DNA of 64,000 nucleotides, from assembly GCA_017405645.1 (NCBI GenBank), contig JAFQZZ010000022.1:1-64000 (forward strand). The letters run 5' to 3'. Shown piece after piece: positions 1 through 8,306 of this stretch (positions are counted from its first letter, which is position 1; every line of letters starts with the position of its first letter). Source of the DNA: Bacillota bacterium (GTDB lineage Bacteria > Bacillota > Clostridia > Peptostreptococcales > Anaerovoracaceae). The notes below the pieces were generated by a model, which saw nothing but the letters and a program-made list of their open reading frames with translations, did not search any database and was not told the DNA's origin. A program made the translations under genes and the position numbers.

Positions 1-123
1 GCCGTATCTCATCTTCAGTGTCTTGGTGATCGCTGCTGTCAGTGTGGTCTTGCCATGGTCTACGTGGCCGATCGTACCGATGTTTACATGCGGTTTTGTA
101 CGTTCAAATTTTTCTTTTGCCAT
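1..123 (-). CDS. tuf: Translation elongation factor EF-Tu (N-terminal 41 residues; gene runs off the window)
   Basis: EF-Tu carries aminoacyl-tRNA to the ribosome in the cytoplasm as a GTPase. The visible start reads [20 protein letters not shown] and continues with [12 protein letters not shown], which contains the P-loop GHVDHGKT (about residues 19-26) typical of EF-Tu. The start ATG at 121-123 follows AAAGGATGAACAAAG, an acceptable ribosome binding site. The gene is cut by the window edge, so most of the G domain and domains 2 and 3 are outside. It lies 51 nt downstream of a tRNA-Thr gene on the same strand, and the strong promoter upstream of the tRNA probably serves both. Confidence 0.97.
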   Translation of the reverse strand, partial: MAKEKFERTKPHVNIGTIGHVDHGKTTLTAAITKTLKMRYG

Positions 124-174
124 CTTTGTTCATCCTTTCATCATTTGTATTTGTAATGTATTCGTATATAAAGC

Positions 175-251
175 TGGAGCTGTCGAGCGGGCTCGAACCG
201 CCGAACCTCTTCCTTACCAAGGAAGTGCTCTACCTACTGAGCTACGACAGC
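175..251 (-). tRNA. tRNA-Thr (anticodon GGT)
   Basis: On the minus strand the sequence folds as a complete cloverleaf: acceptor arms GCTGTCG and CGACAGC, a D-arm GCTC...GAGC, an anticodon stem CTTCC/GGAAG with loop TTGGTAA (anticodon GGT, threonine), and a T-arm GGCGG-TTCGAGC-CCGCT. The terminal CCA is encoded (175-177). It sits between a strong promoter (266-295) and tuf, an arrangement seen in other bacteria where tRNA and tuf are co-transcribed. Confidence 0.96.
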
Positions 252-265
252 GCATCACTCTTGCA

Positions 266-295
266 ATTATACTTTGATTCAGGGGGAAATGTCAA
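266..295 (-). promoter_or_regulatory. Sigma-A type promoter for tRNA-Thr and tuf
   Basis: On the minus strand TTGACA (290-295) and TATAAT (266-271) are both perfect consensus hexamers, separated by 18 nt. The -10 lies 14 nt before the mature tRNA 5' end. This is one of the strongest promoters in the window, which suits a tRNA and an abundant elongation factor. Confidence 0.88.
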
Positions 296-307
296 GCGGT
301 TTTGCAT

Positions 308-868
308 TTATCTTTGAATGGTTTTCATCTTTTTTTTGATCCTCTGCAGGGCATTGTCCACGGATTTGGGAGGAACCTCCAGCTCCTCCGCGATTTCCAC
401 GTATCCCTTCCCCTGCAGCAGGATCCGGAAGACCTTTTTCTCAAACGCGCTGAGCATCTCCTCCAGTTCTTCCTCCATGCTCCGGGCGGTCTCCCGGCTG
501 ATCAGGATCTCCTCCGGGCTGACGGACACGTCCCCCAGTACCGGATCCGCCTCTTCCGGCATCGGCACCGAGTCGTTCAGAGGCGCATTCTTCCGGCTGG
601 AAGCGTTCCGGATCGCCGTCAGGATCTGGCGCTCCACGCAGAGCCGGGCGAAAGAGGAAAAGGACGCTTCCCGCTCCGGGTCGAAATCCCGGACAGCCTG
701 AAACAGCCCGATCATTCCTTCCTGGATCAGGTCCTCCCGGTCGCCGCCGGCGATGAAAAACCGGCCGGCCGTCTTCCGCACCATATCCTTATACCGTTCA
801 AAGATCTCCCGGTAGGCGGTCTCGTCGCCGGCCTTTGCCCGGGGGATCAGCTGTTCATCATGGATCAT
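308..868 (-). CDS. sigH: Sigma-70 family RNA polymerase factor, sigma-H (SigH/Spo0H) type
   Basis: This 186-residue protein has sigma region 2 (about residues 25-90, with GGDREDLIQEGMIGLFQAV and DFDPEREASFSSFARLCVER) and a C-terminal region 4 helix-turn-helix (about 130-182, KVFRILLQGKGYVEIAEELEV). It would direct core RNA polymerase to alternative promoters. In Bacillus, SigH acts at the onset of sporulation and stationary phase; whether this organism sporulates cannot be told from here. Its position after rlmB and near tuf is the usual Firmicute location of sigH. The start ATG overlaps the rlmB stop (ATGA) and is preceded by AGGAGAGAAC. At 186 residues it is somewhat shorter than the roughly 210-residue Bacillus protein. 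Confidence 0.85.
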   Translation of the reverse strand: MIHDEQLIPRAKAGDETAYREIFERYKDMVRKTAGRFFIAGGDREDLIQEGMIGLFQAVRDFDPEREASFSSFARLCVERQILTAIRNASSRKNAPLNDSVPMPEEADPVLGDVSVSPEEILISRETARSMEEELEEMLSAFEKKVFRILLQGKGYVEIAEELEVPPKSVDNALQRIKKKMKTIQR

Positions 869-1611
869 GTTCTCTCCTCATCCGATTGCCGCTGGCGCAG
901 CACTTCGTACATCACGATAGCCGCCGCATTGGAAGCGTTCAGGGACTGGACTTTTCCCTGCATGGGGATGCTGACGGTGAAGTCGCACTTCTCTTTTGCC
1001 AGCCGGCTGATGCCTTCCCCTTCATTGCCGATGACCAGGGCGATTCGCCCCTTCAGATCGCTTTTGAAATAGGCGGTCTCGCTCATGTCCACCGCCGCGA
1101 TCCAGAAGCCCTTCTGCTTCAGGTCGTCGATGGCCCGGGGAATGTTGGAGACCCGCGCCACCGGCACGTATTCGATGGCCCCGGCGGAGGCTTTGGCCAC
1201 CACGCCGGTCACCCCCACCGCCCGGCGCTTGGGGATGATCACCCCGTGGACGCCGGCGCCGTCGGCGCTCCGTAGGATCGCCCCCAGGTTGTGGGGATCC
1301 TCGATGCCGTCCAGGATCACCAGGAAGGGCACTTCCCCCTTCGCTTCTGCCCGGGCGATCAGGTCTTCCACCTCGCTGTATTCATAACTGCTGACGTAGG
1401 CCGCCACGCCCTGGTGGGCGCCGCCTCCGGCGATCTTGTCCATCCGGGCCCGGTCGTTGTAATACACCGGCACCCCGGCGTCCTTCGCTATGGCGATCAG
1501 CTTCGACAGGGTCTTTTCCGAGCCCTTGGCCACCAGGAGTTTCTCCACAGTCCGGCCGCTCTTCAGGGCTTCCGTCACGGGATTGCGCCCGATGATCAGG
1601 TCATTCTCCAT
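865..1611 (-). CDS. rlmB: 23S rRNA (guanosine-2'-O-)-methyltransferase RlmB, TrmH/SpoU family
   Basis: The 248-residue protein starts with a substrate-binding domain (IIGRNPVTEALKSGRTVEKLLVA, residues about 6-28) and continues with a SPOUT methyltransferase domain. The typical SpoU motifs are visible: LDGIEDPHNLGAILRSADGAG, then VIGNEGEGISR and the C-terminal IPMQGKVQSLNASNAAAIVMYE that forms the SAM-binding trefoil knot. It would 2'-O-methylate a guanosine in the 23S rRNA peptidyl-transferase region. It lies in the conserved Firmicute order mrnC-rlmB-sigH, overlaps folA upstream by 11 nt and sigH downstream by 4 nt, so the genes are translationally linked. Confidence 0.92.
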   Translation of the reverse strand: MENDLIIGRNPVTEALKSGRTVEKLLVAKGSEKTLSKLIAIAKDAGVPVYYNDRARMDKIAGGGAHQGVAAYVSSYEYSEVEDLIARAEAKGEVPFLVILDGIEDPHNLGAILRSADGAGVHGVIIPKRRAVGVTGVVAKASAGAIEYVPVARVSNIPRAIDDLKQKGFWIAAVDMSETAYFKSDLKGRIALVIGNEGEGISRLAKEKCDFTVSIPMQGKVQSLNASNAAAIVMYEVLRQRQSDEERT

Positions 1612-2122
1612 ACTCTTCCACCTCTTCCGGCCAGCTGTTTTCGTAAACCGTGAACCGGTACTTCAATCCTTCGTATTCCAGTTCTTCCCCTTCATCCAGC
1701 AGGATCCAGTCCGGGTCCTCGTCCAGGTCCGGGAAGAAGACGTCGCCGCCGAAATCCCGGTGCATCTTCGTCACGTACGCCTTCCGGCACCAGGGCAACA
1801 GCTGCCGGTAAACCTGTCCGCCGCCGATCACGAAGACCGGCCGCTCCTCCTCCTTCAGCAGGGCAAAGAGCGCCGGCAGGTCCCGGGCCACTTCATAGCC
1901 TTCCCCCGGCTCCAGGGTCTCCGACAGAACGATGTTCCGCCGCCTGGGCAGGGGCTTCCCGCCGGGAAAAGATTCCAGGTTCCGGCGCCCCAGCACCACC
2001 GCACTGTCCAGGGTCATCCGCCGGAAATATTTCATGTCATCGGGGATGCTGAACAGGAGCCGGTTGTCTTTTCCGATCCCCCAGTTTTCATCCACCGCAA
2101 CGATCGCATTCATTTCTTTCAT
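1601..2122 (-). CDS. folA: Dihydrofolate reductase
   Basis: The 173-residue protein reduces dihydrofolate to tetrahydrofolate with NADPH. Family motifs are present in order: NAIVAVDENWGIGKDNRLLF near the N-terminus (the WGIGKDN active-site loop), IPDDMKYFRRMT with the catalytic acidic residue, VVLGRRNLESFP, and FVIGGGQVYRQLLPW for cofactor binding. It begins one nucleotide after the thyA stop, so thymidylate synthase and the enzyme that recycles its folate product are co-transcribed. An unusually long C-terminal tail rich in Glu (WPEEVEEYGE) is present. Confidence 0.94.
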   Translation of the reverse strand: MKEMNAIVAVDENWGIGKDNRLLFSIPDDMKYFRRMTLDSAVVLGRRNLESFPGGKPLPRRRNIVLSETLEPGEGYEVARDLPALFALLKEEERPVFVIGGGQVYRQLLPWCRKAYVTKMHRDFGGDVFFPDLDEDPDWILLDEGEELEYEGLKYRFTVYENSWPEEVEEYGE

Positions 2123-2123
2123 G

Positions 2124-2954
2124 TCACACCGCCACCGGTATATTGACGATCTGCGGCCCGGTCTGATAGTCCTCCACGATCAGATCCGCAACCGTAAAAT
2201 CGTAAAAGTCCTTCACTTCCGGGTTCAGCCGCACCTTCGGGGCCGGGTATTCCTCCCGGCTGATCAGTTCCTCCACCAGGGGCACGTGCCGGTCGTAGAT
2301 ATGAGCGTCGGCGATCACGTGGACCAGTTCCCCCGCTTCCAGGCCGCTGACCTGGGCGAACATCATTAGCAGCAGCGCATACTGGCACACGTTCCAGTTG
2401 TTGGCCACCAGGGTGTCCTGGGACCGCTGGTTCAGGATGCCGTTGAGCTTTTTCCCCGTCACGTTGAAGGTCATGCTGTAGGCGCAGGGCTCCAGGTTCA
2501 TCTCCGTCAGGTCCCGGAAATTGTACAGGTTCGTCAGGATCCGGCGGCTGTAGGGATTGTTTTTCAGCTGCCAGAGCACGTTGTCTACCTGGTCCATCTC
2601 CCCCTGGGGAAACTTGTATTTTACGCTCATCTGATAGCCGTAGGCCTTGCCGATGGTGCCGTCTTCCCCGGCCCATTCGTCCCAGATGTGGCTGTTCAGG
2701 TCCGCCACCCTGCTGGATTTTTTCTGCCAGATCCACAGGATCTCGTCAAAGGCGGATTTCAGCGCCGTCCGCCGGAGAGTCAGCGCCGGAAATTCCTCCG
2801 ACAGGTCATAGCGGTTCACCACGCCGAAACGCTTGATGGTATGGGCGGGGATCCCGTCCTCCCACCGGGGCCGGACCGGCTGTCCTTCCGACGAAAAACC
2901 GTTGTCCAGGATGTCCCGGCACATCTCCTTGAAAATCTTATCCGCTTTGCTCAT
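2124..2954 (-). CDS. thyA: Thymidylate synthase ThyA
   Basis: The 276-residue protein makes dTMP from dUMP with methylene-tetrahydrofolate as carbon donor and reductant. The catalytic cysteine is Cys157 in LEPCAYSMTFNV; the phosphate-binding arginines (YSRRILTNLYNF) and the substrate motif NQRSQDTLVANNWNV are intact, as is the HVIADAHIYDRHV segment. The cysteine context (EPCAYSM) differs from the common PPCH form and resembles the clostridial branch. ATG at 2952-2954 follows AGGAGGAATAAG. It is one nucleotide from mrnC upstream and folA downstream, so the three are probably one transcription unit. Confidence 0.95.
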   Translation of the reverse strand: MSKADKIFKEMCRDILDNGFSSEGQPVRPRWEDGIPAHTIKRFGVVNRYDLSEEFPALTLRRTALKSAFDEILWIWQKKSSRVADLNSHIWDEWAGEDGTIGKAYGYQMSVKYKFPQGEMDQVDNVLWQLKNNPYSRRILTNLYNFRDLTEMNLEPCAYSMTFNVTGKKLNGILNQRSQDTLVANNWNVCQYALLLMMFAQVSGLEAGELVHVIADAHIYDRHVPLVEELISREEYPAPKVRLNPEVKDFYDFTVADLIVEDYQTGPQIVNIPVAV

Positions 2955-2955
2955 C

Positions 2956-3369
2956 TTATTCCTCCTGTTCCGGCTCCAATGCCGTCCGGATCATCTTCTC
3001 CATCCGTTCCCGGTCCCCTGTCAGGTACAGGTACCCGATCAGGGCCTCGAAAGCCGTGGCTGCCTTGTATTCCATCGGGTCGGCGTTCTTCGGCTTTGAC
3101 GTGATCTTCTTGTTCCTGGCCCGGCGGACCACCGCCTCTTCCTCCTCCGTCAGCTCCGGCAGGAGCCGTTTCAGGGCTTCGGCCTGGTACCCCGCCTTCG
3201 AGTGCTTCGCCGACAGCCGGCTCAGCTCCCGGGTCCGGGGCGGACCTTCCTCCACCGACAGATTCCGCACATATAATTCATACACGCAGTCCCCCAGGTA
3301 CGCCAGGACGATCTCGTTCATCCGCAGCGGTTCCGCCGGAGGCTCGTGTCCCTGTAAAAATCCGAACAT
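2956..3369 (-). CDS. mrnC: Mini-ribonuclease III (MrnC), 23S rRNA maturation
   Basis: The 137-residue protein has only an RNase III catalytic domain and lacks the double-stranded RNA-binding domain, which defines MrnC. The key helix reads LAYLGDCVYELYVRNL (the Asp being a metal ligand), and TAFEALIGYLYL near residue 108 is the second catalytic helix with its conserved Glu. MrnC trims 23S rRNA ends in Firmicutes. It is the first gene of the mrnC-thyA-folA-rlmB-sigH run and is divergent from the MATE gene, with an 88-nt gap. The start is preceded by AAGAGGAT. Confidence 0.9.
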   Translation of the reverse strand: MFGFLQGHEPPAEPLRMNEIVLAYLGDCVYELYVRNLSVEEGPPRTRELSRLSAKHSKAGYQAEALKRLLPELTEEEEAVVRRARNKKITSKPKNADPMEYKAATAFEALIGYLYLTGDRERMEKMIRTALEPEQEE

Positions 3370-3394
3370 ATCCTCTTCCCAACTTCGATTCTAA

Positions 3395-3423
3395 TTGCTT
3401 TCGCTATCTAAATATTATATAAT
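3395..3423 (+). promoter_or_regulatory. Promoter of the MATE transporter gene
   Basis: TTGCTT (3395-3400) and a perfect TATAAT (3418-3423) are 17 nt apart. Transcription would start near 3430, which rules out the upstream in-frame TTG at 3395 as a translation start and leaves ATG 3458 as the first sensible start. Confidence 0.8.
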
Positions 3424-3457
3424 CCGAGAAGACTTTTATCAACAAAAAGAGGCTTTT

Positions 3458-4759
3458 ATGTTTTATAAAAACTATTTTCGATACATCGTACCATCCGTGA
3501 TCTCCTTCACCCTGACCGGCGTCTACTCCGTCATCGACGGATTCTTCATCGGCCAGAAGGTGGGCTACCTGGGCCTTGCTGCCGTAGGCATCGCCTGGCC
3601 CATCGCCGCCGTCACCTACGCCCTGGGCGAAGGCATCGGCATGGGCGGCAGCGTGATCAGCAGCATCCGCCGGGGCGAAGGCCGGGAACAGGACAGCCGG
3701 GAAGCCATCGGCAACAGCCTTTCCATGATCCTTATCAGCGCCCTGCTGGTGACCCTGGTAGTCTTCAGTCTGGCCGGGATCCTGACCCGCCTCATCGGCG
3801 CCGACGAGGGCACCCATGAAATGGCCACGGTTTACCTGAGGACCCTGTCCATGGGCGCCATCGCCCAGATCGGTTACTGCGGCCTTTTGCCCATCGTCCG
3901 CAGTCTCGGCCGCCCGGTGCTGGCCATGGCCACCATGGTGACCGGCTGCTGCGTGAACATCCTGCTGGACTGGCTTTTTGTCTGGATCTTCGGCTGGGGC
4001 GTCCGGGGAGCGGCCCTGGCCACCATCTCCGGCGAATTTGTCACGGCGATCCCCCTGGCGGCGTTTTTCCTGTTCCCGCAGAACCGGATCCCGGCGGACT
4101 GCTTCCGGATCCGTCCGGGCGTTTTGAAACACATCGTCCGGATCGGGGTGTCTCCCTTCGGGCTGTCGGTGCTGCCCTCCCTTTCCATCATCATCATGAA
4201 TCTTCAGGTGGTGAAACACGGCGGGGACACGGCCCTGGCCGCCTATTCCCTTATTGGGTACGTTCTTTCCATCGTACAGCTCATGGCCCAGGGCGTCTGC
4301 GAGGGGGCCCAGCCCATGCTGAGCTACAACACCGGCTCCGGCGACCGGGGACTGGTCCGGCGGACCGCCCGGCTCACCTACGGCATCACGGTGGGCCTGG
4401 GGATCGCGGGAGGCCTGCTGTTTCTGCTCTTCATCCGTCAGATCGCCCTGCTGTACAACGCAGGGCCCCAGACCACGGCGGTCCTGCTGCAGGCGGCGCC
4501 GTTCTTCAGCCTGGCAATGCCCCTGTTCTGTTTCTCCCGCTGCACGGCGGATTATTTCTACGCCACGGACCGTTCCGGCAGCGCTTCCCTGATGGTCTAC
4601 CTGGAAGGGCTGGTGCTGATGCCGGGCCTTGCCCTGCTGCTGCCCGCCCTGATGGGCCTGAAGGGCGTCTGGCTGGTGACCGTCACCACCCAGCTGCTTC
4701 TGTTATGCCTCGGACTGCGGCTGCTTTCCGGCCGCAAAAAAACCAAAGCACCGGAATAA
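3458..4759 (+). CDS. MATE family multidrug efflux transporter
   Basis: This 433-residue membrane protein begins MFYKNYFRYIVPSVISFTLT and shows about twelve hydrophobic segments in two homologous halves, as in MATE (DinF/NorM/MepA-like) cation-drug antiporters. Typical features are SVIDGFFIGQKVG in helix 1-2 and the repeated AAVGIAWPI / ALAAYSLIGYV motifs. It would export toxic cations or drugs across the cytoplasmic membrane using an ion gradient; the substrate cannot be named. ATG 3458 follows AAAGAGGC and lies 28 nt from the predicted transcription start. It is the only plus-strand gene in the first 30 kb and splits the thymidylate genes (thyA/folA from tmk). Confidence 0.9.
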   Translation: MFYKNYFRYIVPSVISFTLTGVYSVIDGFFIGQKVGYLGLAAVGIAWPIAAVTYALGEGIGMGGSVISSIRRGEGREQDSREAIGNSLSMILISALLVTLVVFSLAGILTRLIGADEGTHEMATVYLRTLSMGAIAQIGYCGLLPIVRSLGRPVLAMATMVTGCCVNILLDWLFVWIFGWGVRGAALATISGEFVTAIPLAAFFLFPQNRIPADCFRIRPGVLKHIVRIGVSPFGLSVLPSLSIIIMNLQVVKHGGDTALAAYSLIGYVLSIVQLMAQGVCEGAQPMLSYNTGSGDRGLVRRTARLTYGITVGLGIAGGLLFLLFIRQIALLYNAGPQTTAVLLQAAPFFSLAMPLFCFSRCTADYFYATDRSGSASLMVYLEGLVLMPGLALLLPALMGLKGVWLVTVTTQLLLLCLGLRLLSGRKKTKAPE

Positions 4760-4771
4760 GAATCCGGTGCT
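4747..4771 (-). terminator. Intrinsic terminator for the yfcE-tmk-yhbY operon
   Basis: An 8-bp perfect stem (AGCACCGG/CCGGTGCT) with a 9-nt loop is followed on the minus strand by TTTGGTTTTTTT. It overlaps the last codons of the convergent MATE gene. On the plus strand there is no T-run, so it mainly serves the minus-strand operon ending at 4878. Confidence 0.6.
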
Positions 4772-4877
4772 CTGGCCTTATGAGAGTGTGTATTGCATTA
4801 ATGCAACATTGATTATATAATCACACAATGATTCGATTTTGTCAATAGGTCCTTTTTCTTTTATACATAAAATAATC

Positions 4878-5177
4878 TTATCTCGGTAAAAGAATCTGCC
4901 GCTTTTCCGGATCCTTCGCCTTCCGGTAGAGCACAAAACGCCGGCCGATGGCCTGAACATACTCGGCGCGGGTAGCCGCCGCCACCTCATTGGCCGCCTC
5001 CCGGGCATCCATCAGGCAGCTCTCCTGGAGCTTGACCTTCACCAGTTCCCGGCTGTCCAGCAGATTGTCCACTTCTTTGATCACGTTCTCCGTGATCTCC
5101 TGTTTCCCGATGAAAACCAGGGGATCCAGGTCGTGAGCCAGTCCCTTCAGATAACTTCTCTGTTTTCCTGTTAACAT
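4878..5177 (-). CDS. yhbY: YhbY family RNA-binding protein (CRM domain)
   Basis: Starting at the ATG of MLTGKQRSYLKGLAHDLDP the protein is 99 residues, the normal size of YhbY/YqeI. The whole chain is one CRM (KH-like) domain, with the family signature GLAHDLDPLVFIGKQEITENVI and the GxxG-like loop AIGRRFVLYR near the C-terminus. Family members bind pre-50S ribosomal particles. The start is favoured by AAAGGGACG just upstream; a longer frame back to 5240 overlaps the preceding gene and lacks conservation. It is 11 nt downstream of the Cys-rich redox gene and the last gene of its operon. Confidence 0.9.
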   Translation of the reverse strand: MLTGKQRSYLKGLAHDLDPLVFIGKQEITENVIKEVDNLLDSRELVKVKLQESCLMDAREAANEVAAATRAEYVQAIGRRFVLYRKAKDPEKRQILLPR

Positions 5178-5188
5178 TTCGTCCCTTT

Positions 5189-5650
5189 CTATTCCGCCCG
5201 CAGGTTTTCCGCCAGGTATTCCGCCGCGGTCCGCACGCACTGAACGCAGATCAGCTTCTTCGGACCCGCTTCCTTCAGCTGTTCCTCCGTGGCGTTCGCC
5301 TTCAGTTCCTTCTCCTGCTTCAGGAGTTCACCGCACATAATGCTGCCCCGCTTTTCCGCAAAGGACTCGCCGGCTTCCTTGATCCGGGCGTAAGTGTCCA
5401 GTTTGGTCCGGCCTTCCGTCAGCTTCCCGTCGCTGTTGTCCAGCCCAAGGGTCATGAACATCCCGGTCACGGCGCCGCATTCATCCATGTAGCCGCTCAT
5501 GCCCAGGCCAAAGCCCTCCGCCAGTTTGAAAGCCGTCACCTCATCCAGGCCGTACAGGTCGCAGAACGCGCACAGGATCGCCTGGGAGCAGTTAAAACCG
5601 TTGGTCGTGAAAATATCGACCGCTTTCTGGATCCGTTCTTCTTTCGTCAT
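5189..5650 (-). CDS. C_GCAxxG_C_C family protein (putative redox-active Cys-rich protein)
   Basis: The 153-residue protein belongs to the family named after its cysteine pattern: NGFNCSQAILCAFCDLYGL near residue 20, DECGAVTGMFMTLGL near 60, an isolated SIMCGEL and a final CVQCV pair. The spacing C..GCxxG..C..C suggests metal or cluster binding or redox activity, but no biochemical function is established for the family. There is no signal peptide. A good site GGAGGATGAAAAG precedes the ATG. It sits between tmk and yhbY, both 11-15 nt away, so it is likely co-transcribed with them; this gives no clear functional hint. Confidence 0.85.
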   Translation of the reverse strand: MTKEERIQKAVDIFTTNGFNCSQAILCAFCDLYGLDEVTAFKLAEGFGLGMSGYMDECGAVTGMFMTLGLDNSDGKLTEGRTKLDTYARIKEAGESFAEKRGSIMCGELLKQEKELKANATEEQLKEAGPKKLICVQCVRTAAEYLAENLRAE

Positions 5651-5665
5651 CTTTTCATCCTCCGT

Positions 5666-6355
5666 TCAAATGATTCCCCGTTTTTCCAATACCTCCAGGA
5701 TCTTCTGATGGATCTCCCGGCTCGTCAGCATCTTGCCGGATGGGTCTCCGCACTCCACGTACACCATTTCATCGAATTCCGAGCACATCTCCCGGTAAAT
5801 GCTGCCCACGTTTTTCTGCAGCACCAGGTTCTGCTCGTGGACGTCCGAACCGCCCTCCAGGTAATCCCGGTCTCCGCCGGTCCGGGCCTCCGTCAGCTTC
5901 TTCTCCGAAAAAGCCCGGGGCACCCCCAGAACCATGCACAGGTCCGGGATCGGGATCTCGCCGGAGGCGAACTCCGTGTCCACGATCCACCGGTACAGCT
6001 TTTCCTTTTCCCGGGGTTTGTTCATCAGCTTGGCGCACTGGTAGGCGATGTTGGAATAGGCGTACCGGTCCATCAGCACGATATCGTATTTTTCGATCCA
6101 CTTCCGCACCAGGTCCGCATTGGCGATCCGGTCCCGGGCAAAAAGGAATGCCACGTAATAGGGGTCCACCTCTTCCGCGCCGCCCAGGTCTCCCCGCAGG
6201 AAGGCGTTGATGGCGCGGCCGTAAAAGCCTTTCCCGGAGGGGAAATGGAACTGTTTCACGCTGAGTCCCCGGTCTTTCAGGTATTTCGTCAGTTTCCGGG
6301 TCTGGGTGGATTTGCCGGACCCGTCGGTTCCTTCAATAACAATGAATTTACCCAT
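5666..6355 (-). CDS. tmk: Thymidylate kinase
   Basis: The 229-residue protein phosphorylates dTMP to dTDP. It has the Walker A loop GTDGSGKST (residues 9-17), the DRYAYSNIAYQ motif (the DRY/H of TMP kinases, about residue 97) that binds the nucleotide, and a lid region with EARTGGDRDYLEGGSDVHE. It is slightly longer than the usual 205-215 residues. It follows the phosphodiesterase gene by 15 nt and, with thyA/folA only 2.5 kb away, supplies the next step of dTTP synthesis. ATG follows AAGGATGGAAAC. Confidence 0.93.
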   Translation of the reverse strand: MGKFIVIEGTDGSGKSTQTRKLTKYLKDRGLSVKQFHFPSGKGFYGRAINAFLRGDLGGAEEVDPYYVAFLFARDRIANADLVRKWIEKYDIVLMDRYAYSNIAYQCAKLMNKPREKEKLYRWIVDTEFASGEIPIPDLCMVLGVPRAFSEKKLTEARTGGDRDYLEGGSDVHEQNLVLQKNVGSIYREMCSEFDEMVYVECGDPSGKMLTSREIHQKILEVLEKRGII

Positions 6356-6370
6356 GTTTCCATCCTTGTA

Positions 6371-6844
6371 TCAACAGTAAACGATGCCGGCGGTAAGTTC
6401 CCCGTCGTCGGTGATCTCCACCTCTGCGTAGGAGGGAGGCTCCCAGCTGTAGGGGAGGGACAGGCTGCCCGGGTTCAGCAGGACCAGTCCGCCTTCCTCT
6501 TCATAAAACGCCTGGTGAGTGTGGCCGAAGAAGACGGCCCTGCAGTCCAGTTCCTCCGCCCGATAGCACAGGTTCTGAAGTCCCGACTTCACCTTTTCCC
6601 GGTGGCCGTGGACCAGCAGGATCCGGCCGAACTCCGTCTTCAGCACCTTGTAGTTCCGGGGCGAAAAGTTCCCGTCCATATTGCCCGCCACGCCGATCAC
6701 CCAGGCGCCGGTCCGCTCCCGGATCGCGTCTGCGTCCCGGACCAGGTCCCCCAGGTGGATCACGGCGTCGTAATCGCCTTTTTTTATCAGGTCCACCGCT
6801 TTTTCATAGCTGCCGTGGGTGTCGCTGATCACTAATAGCTTCAT
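6371..6844 (-). CDS. YfcE/MJ0936-type metallophosphoesterase
   Basis: From ATG 6844 the protein is 157 residues (MKLLVISDTHGSYEKAVDLI). The dinuclear-metal motifs of calcineurin-like phosphoesterases are complete: DTH near residue 8, HLGD near 31, GNMD near 53, VHGH near 75 and FFGHTH near 104. Family members hydrolyse phosphodiesters in vitro; the physiological substrate is unknown. An in-frame TTG nine nucleotides upstream is an alternative start. The Shine-Dalgarno sequence is weak for both. It leads the operon phosphoesterase-tmk-GCA-yhbY and lies 57 nt downstream of cysS, with a hairpin in between. Confidence 0.86.
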   Translation of the reverse strand: MKLLVISDTHGSYEKAVDLIKKGDYDAVIHLGDLVRDADAIRERTGAWVIGVAGNMDGNFSPRNYKVLKTEFGRILLVHGHREKVKSGLQNLCYRAEELDCRAVFFGHTHQAFYEEEGGLVLLNPGSLSLPYSWEPPSYAEVEITDDGELTAGIVYC

Positions 6845-6859
6845 TTGCTTCAATCACGT

Positions 6860-6885
6860 ATGGCTGCCCCGAAAGGGACAGCCAT
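6860..6885. other. Hairpin between cysS and the phosphoesterase gene
   Basis: ATGGCTGCCCC-GAAA-GGGACAGCCAT forms a stem of 11 pairs with one mismatch. The T-run (CGTTTTTTG) follows it on the plus strand, where no gene ends, and not on the minus strand where cysS ends. Its role is unclear; it may stabilise the cysS mRNA 3' end or terminate antisense transcription. Confidence 0.4.
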
Positions 6886-6901
6886 TTCGTTTTTTGTCAC
6901 T

Positions 6902-8302
6902 CTATGCCCGGGTGATCTTCACACCCTGAGGCGTATCCTCCAGAATGATGCCCTGGGCCTTGAGCATATCCCGGATCTCGTCGGCTCTCTTAAAGTCCTT
7001 GGCCTTCCGGGCCGCCTGGCGTTCGTCCACCAGCTTCTGGATCTCGTCGTCCACGCCCTTTTCCTCTTCCACCTGGAGGAGTCCCAGGACCGAAGACAGT
7101 TCCATCAGCAGGTCCAGCGCCTTCTGCGCGAATTCCTTCGAGGCCCCGTCCTTCACGTCGGTGTTGACGTCCCGGATCAGTTCGAAGATGGCCGCCAGGG
7201 CGTCCGCCGTATTGAGGTCGTCGTCCATAGCGGTGATGAACTGCTGCCGGTACTTATCCAGTTCTTCCAGCTTCGCCGCCTCGGCTTCCGTCATGCCGCC
7301 GTCGGCGCCGGAAGCGACAAGGTGTTCCAGGTTGCCCTTGGCGTTCCGCATCCGGGTCAGGCCGTTCTTCGCCTGTTCCATCAGTTCCCGGCTGAAATCG
7401 ATGGGTCCCCGGTAATGGCCGGAGAGCAGGAAGAAGCGCATGGCTTCCCCTTCGTATTCCTCCAGGATGTCCCGGACGGTGAAGAAATTGCCCTTGGACT
7501 TGCTCATCTTTTCCTTGTCGATGGTGATGTATCCGTTATGCATCCAGTAGTTTGCGAACTTCTTTCCGGTGCAGGCTTCCGTCTGGGCGATCTCGTTCTC
7601 GTGGTGGGGGAACTGCAGATCCTGGCCGCCGGCATGGATGTCGATGGTCTCGCCCAGGTATTTCGTGCTCATGACGGAGCATTCAATATGCCAGCCCGGC
7701 CGACCCATGCCCCAGGGGGAATCCCACGCCAGGCCTTCGCCTTCCTTCTGGGCTTTCCACAGGGCAAAGTCCAGGGGATCCTTTTTCTTTTCCCCGATCA
7801 TGATCCGGGCGCCGGCTTCCAGCTCCTCGATGTTCTGGCCGGAGAGCTTGCCGTAGTCCGGGAATTTCCGGGTGCTGTAATACACGTCCCCGTCCACTTC
7901 ATAGGCATAGCCCTTGTCGATGAGCTTCTGCACGAAGTCGATGATCTCGGGGATGTTCTCCGTGACCCTCGGGTGCACCGTGGCTTTCTTCACGTTCAGC
8001 GCCTGAGCGTCCTTGTAGTATTCCGCGATGTATTTTTCGCCCACTTCCAGGGGGGTGATTCCCTCTTCGTTGGCTCTGTTTAAGATCTTGTCGTCCACAT
8101 CCGTGAAGTTCTGCACGAACCTCACTTTGTAGCCCCGGTATTCCAGGTACTTCCGGAGGGTGTCGAAGACCACGAAGGGACGGGCGTTGCCGATGTGGAA
8201 AAAGTTGTACACCGTAGGCCCGCAGACGTAGATCTTCACTTCCTTCTCGTCGATGGGAACGAATTCTTCTTTTCTTCTGGTTAAAGTGTTGTAAATCTTC
8301 AT
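6902..8302 (-). CDS. cysS: Cysteine--tRNA ligase
   Basis: The 466-residue class I synthetase begins [20 protein letters not shown]. Zinc and substrate residues include Cys27 in [19 protein letters not shown] (with the HIGN signature at about 36-39), the [15 protein letters not shown] metal-binding segment and the [11 protein letters not shown] loop. The anticodon-binding C-terminal helical region ends with GVKITRA. The start at 8302 is chosen because the upstream frame overlaps the cyclophilin stop. It follows the cyclophilin gene by 4 nt, forming proS-ppi-cysS. The Firmicute synteny around ispD/ispF normally includes cysS. Confidence 0.95.
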   Translation of the reverse strand: MKIYNTLTRRKEEFVPIDEKEVKIYVCGPTVYNFFHIGNARPFVVFDTLRKYLEYRGYKVRFVQNFTDVDDKILNRANEEGITPLEVGEKYIAEYYKDAQALNVKKATVHPRVTENIPEIIDFVQKLIDKGYAYEVDGDVYYSTRKFPDYGKLSGQNIEELEAGARIMIGEKKKDPLDFALWKAQKEGEGLAWDSPWGMGRPGWHIECSVMSTKYLGETIDIHAGGQDLQFPHHENEIAQTEACTGKKFANYWMHNGYITIDKEKMSKSKGNFFTVRDILEEYEGEAMRFFLLSGHYRGPIDFSRELMEQAKNGLTRMRNAKGNLEHLVASGADGGMTEAEAAKLEELDKYRQQFITAMDDDLNTADALAAIFELIRDVNTDVKDGASKEFAQKALDLLMELSSVLGLLQVEEEKGVDDEIQKLVDERQAARKAKDFKRADEIRDMLKAQGIILEDTPQGVKITRA

Positions 8303-8306
8303 GAGT

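Noticed and set aside
3395-3457. Earlier start for the MATE protein
   Set aside because: The segment overlaps the -35 and -10 elements of its promoter; ATG 3458 has the ribosome binding site.
5178-5240. Longer start of the YhbY protein
   Set aside because: It overlaps the end of the preceding gene, is not family-like, and AAAGGGACG precedes the internal ATG at 5177.
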